Shown here: positions 5,441 to 5,688 of the stretch, piece by piece | How positions within the stretch are numbered: position 1 is the first letter of the stretch | Layout of the letters: every line of letters starts with the position of its first letter | DNA from: Nitrospira sp. | Lineage (GTDB): Bacteria > Nitrospirota > Nitrospiria > Nitrospirales > Nitrospiraceae | Length of the DNA: 5,688 nt | Assembly: GCA_025360665.1 (NCBI GenBank) | Contig: JANYBU010000246.1 | Span: 1-5,688 of the forward strand | Reading direction: 5' to 3' | The notes under the pieces: generated by a model | What the model was told of the DNA's origin: nothing | The model's input: only the letters and a program-made list of their open reading frames with translations | Database searches by the model: none | Translations under genes and position numbers: made by a program

Positions 5441-5637
5441 CGGGGACGTTCGGATGGATATCAGGCTTCGAAGACCCGACTTGTCACTGGAGCAGAAACA
5501 CAGCAAGCCCTCCGCAAGCTCCGGGGCAGGAGTCAAATTCGTAGATACACACGAAGGGTGTGCAATCGTGCCAGGCCATTTTCCCCCGGCTCGCTTGCCA
5601 GTCCGTAGACTGCACTAACCAGTTTGGCGATCACTAA

Positions 5638-5659
5638 GCGCCGGCGGCAACGCGGGCGC
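5638..5659 (+). terminator. GCAA-capped hairpin downstream of rep
   Basis: GCGCC/GGCGC and GCG/CGC stack with one G-G mismatch and close on a GCAA (GNRA) tetraloop. It follows the rep stop by about 95 bases. Only a loose ATTTCTT follows, so as an intrinsic terminator it is weak. A structure in the single-stranded replication intermediate (origin or packaging hairpin) is an equal alternative. A purine tract, G6-AA-G5 at 5670-5682, follows and may be the ribosome site of a gene beyond the edge. Confidence 0.35.
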
Positions 5660-5688
5660 ACCATTTCTTGGGGGGAAGGGGGTGTCGT

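Larger units (their letters stand above)
4618..5544 (+). pseudogene. Rolling-circle replication initiator (phage G2P/HUH type), two frame breaks
   Basis: Replication endonuclease of the REP_ORF2/G2P group, which nicks one strand at the origin and starts rolling-circle synthesis. Reading from the ATG at 4618 and removing one CA unit and one G gives about 307 residues. Motif I is LVTLTYRDN (TLTY at 108-111). The HUH metal site is GAIHPHLAV (His154 and His156). The tyrosine motif is ARYLSKYISKD (Tyr200 and Tyr204), where one tyrosine should attack DNA. The tail FGWISGFEDP is typical of the family. The first break is near (CA)5 at 4720-4729: upstream coding is in the ATG frame, downstream in the next. 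The second is at G8, 5433-5440: without one G the frame reads WIGGAGTFGWISGFEDP to TAG 5542-5544. As the bases stand, a GTG at 4980 gives a 212-residue product ending at 5618. That product keeps HUH and Tyr but lacks motif I and has a nonsense tail. The gene is decayed, phase-variable or mis-sequenced. Confidence 0.75.

Overview
The window looks like a mosaic accessory region from a Gram-negative-type bacterium. The exported amino-acid binding protein belongs to a family best known in proteobacteria. A Nitrospirota or proteobacterial host would fit, but nothing here fixes the genus. Base composition changes along the window: the 2.6-3.6 kb gene is clearly richer in G+C, by eye, than the 1.0-2.5 kb block, and 0.46-1.0 kb is A+T-rich. 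No integrase, transposase, rRNA, CRISPR array or intact tRNA is visible.

Left end (1-460): a small excisionase-like helix-turn-helix gene, split by a one-base frameshift, lies on the + strand. About 110 bases beyond it is the 3' half of a tRNA-Lys(CUU) on the - strand, running from the anticodon loop to CCA. This is the usual scar left at the far end of an element integrated into a tRNA gene. The geometry puts the element to the right of base 460, with the restored full tRNA expected beyond the right edge. Bases 461-1019 hold no convincing gene but carry several short direct repeats that could be recombinase arm sites.

Middle (1020-4099, all - strand): in transcription order from high to low coordinates there is a decayed short-chain dehydrogenase start, a solitary AapJ/BztA-type periplasmic amino-acid binding protein, the C-terminal end of an Mrr-like restriction endonuclease, an N-formylglutamate-amidohydrolase-family protein, and an unrecognised 172-residue helical protein. 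The last two overlap as TAATG and are probably translationally coupled. The endonuclease remnant stops 32 bases before the amidohydrolase start. The ancestral unit was therefore probably nuclease, zinc amidohydrolase and small helical protein, whose head was later replaced by the binding-protein segment. This is the best candidate for an undescribed (possibly defence) module.

Right end (4500-5688, + strand): repeats and a possible promoter lead into a rolling-circle replication initiator of the phage G2P/HUH type. It is reconstructed from an AAGGAG-preceded ATG at 4618 to a stop at 5544, with two frame breaks, one at a (CA)5 tract and one at a G8 tract. Two mutually exclusive hairpins sit just after the start, and a GCAA-capped hairpin follows the gene. 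The HTH fragment and the Rep together suggest traces of one or more small rolling-circle phages or plasmids. The breaks at simple repeats could be decay, slippage-based switching or sequencing error.
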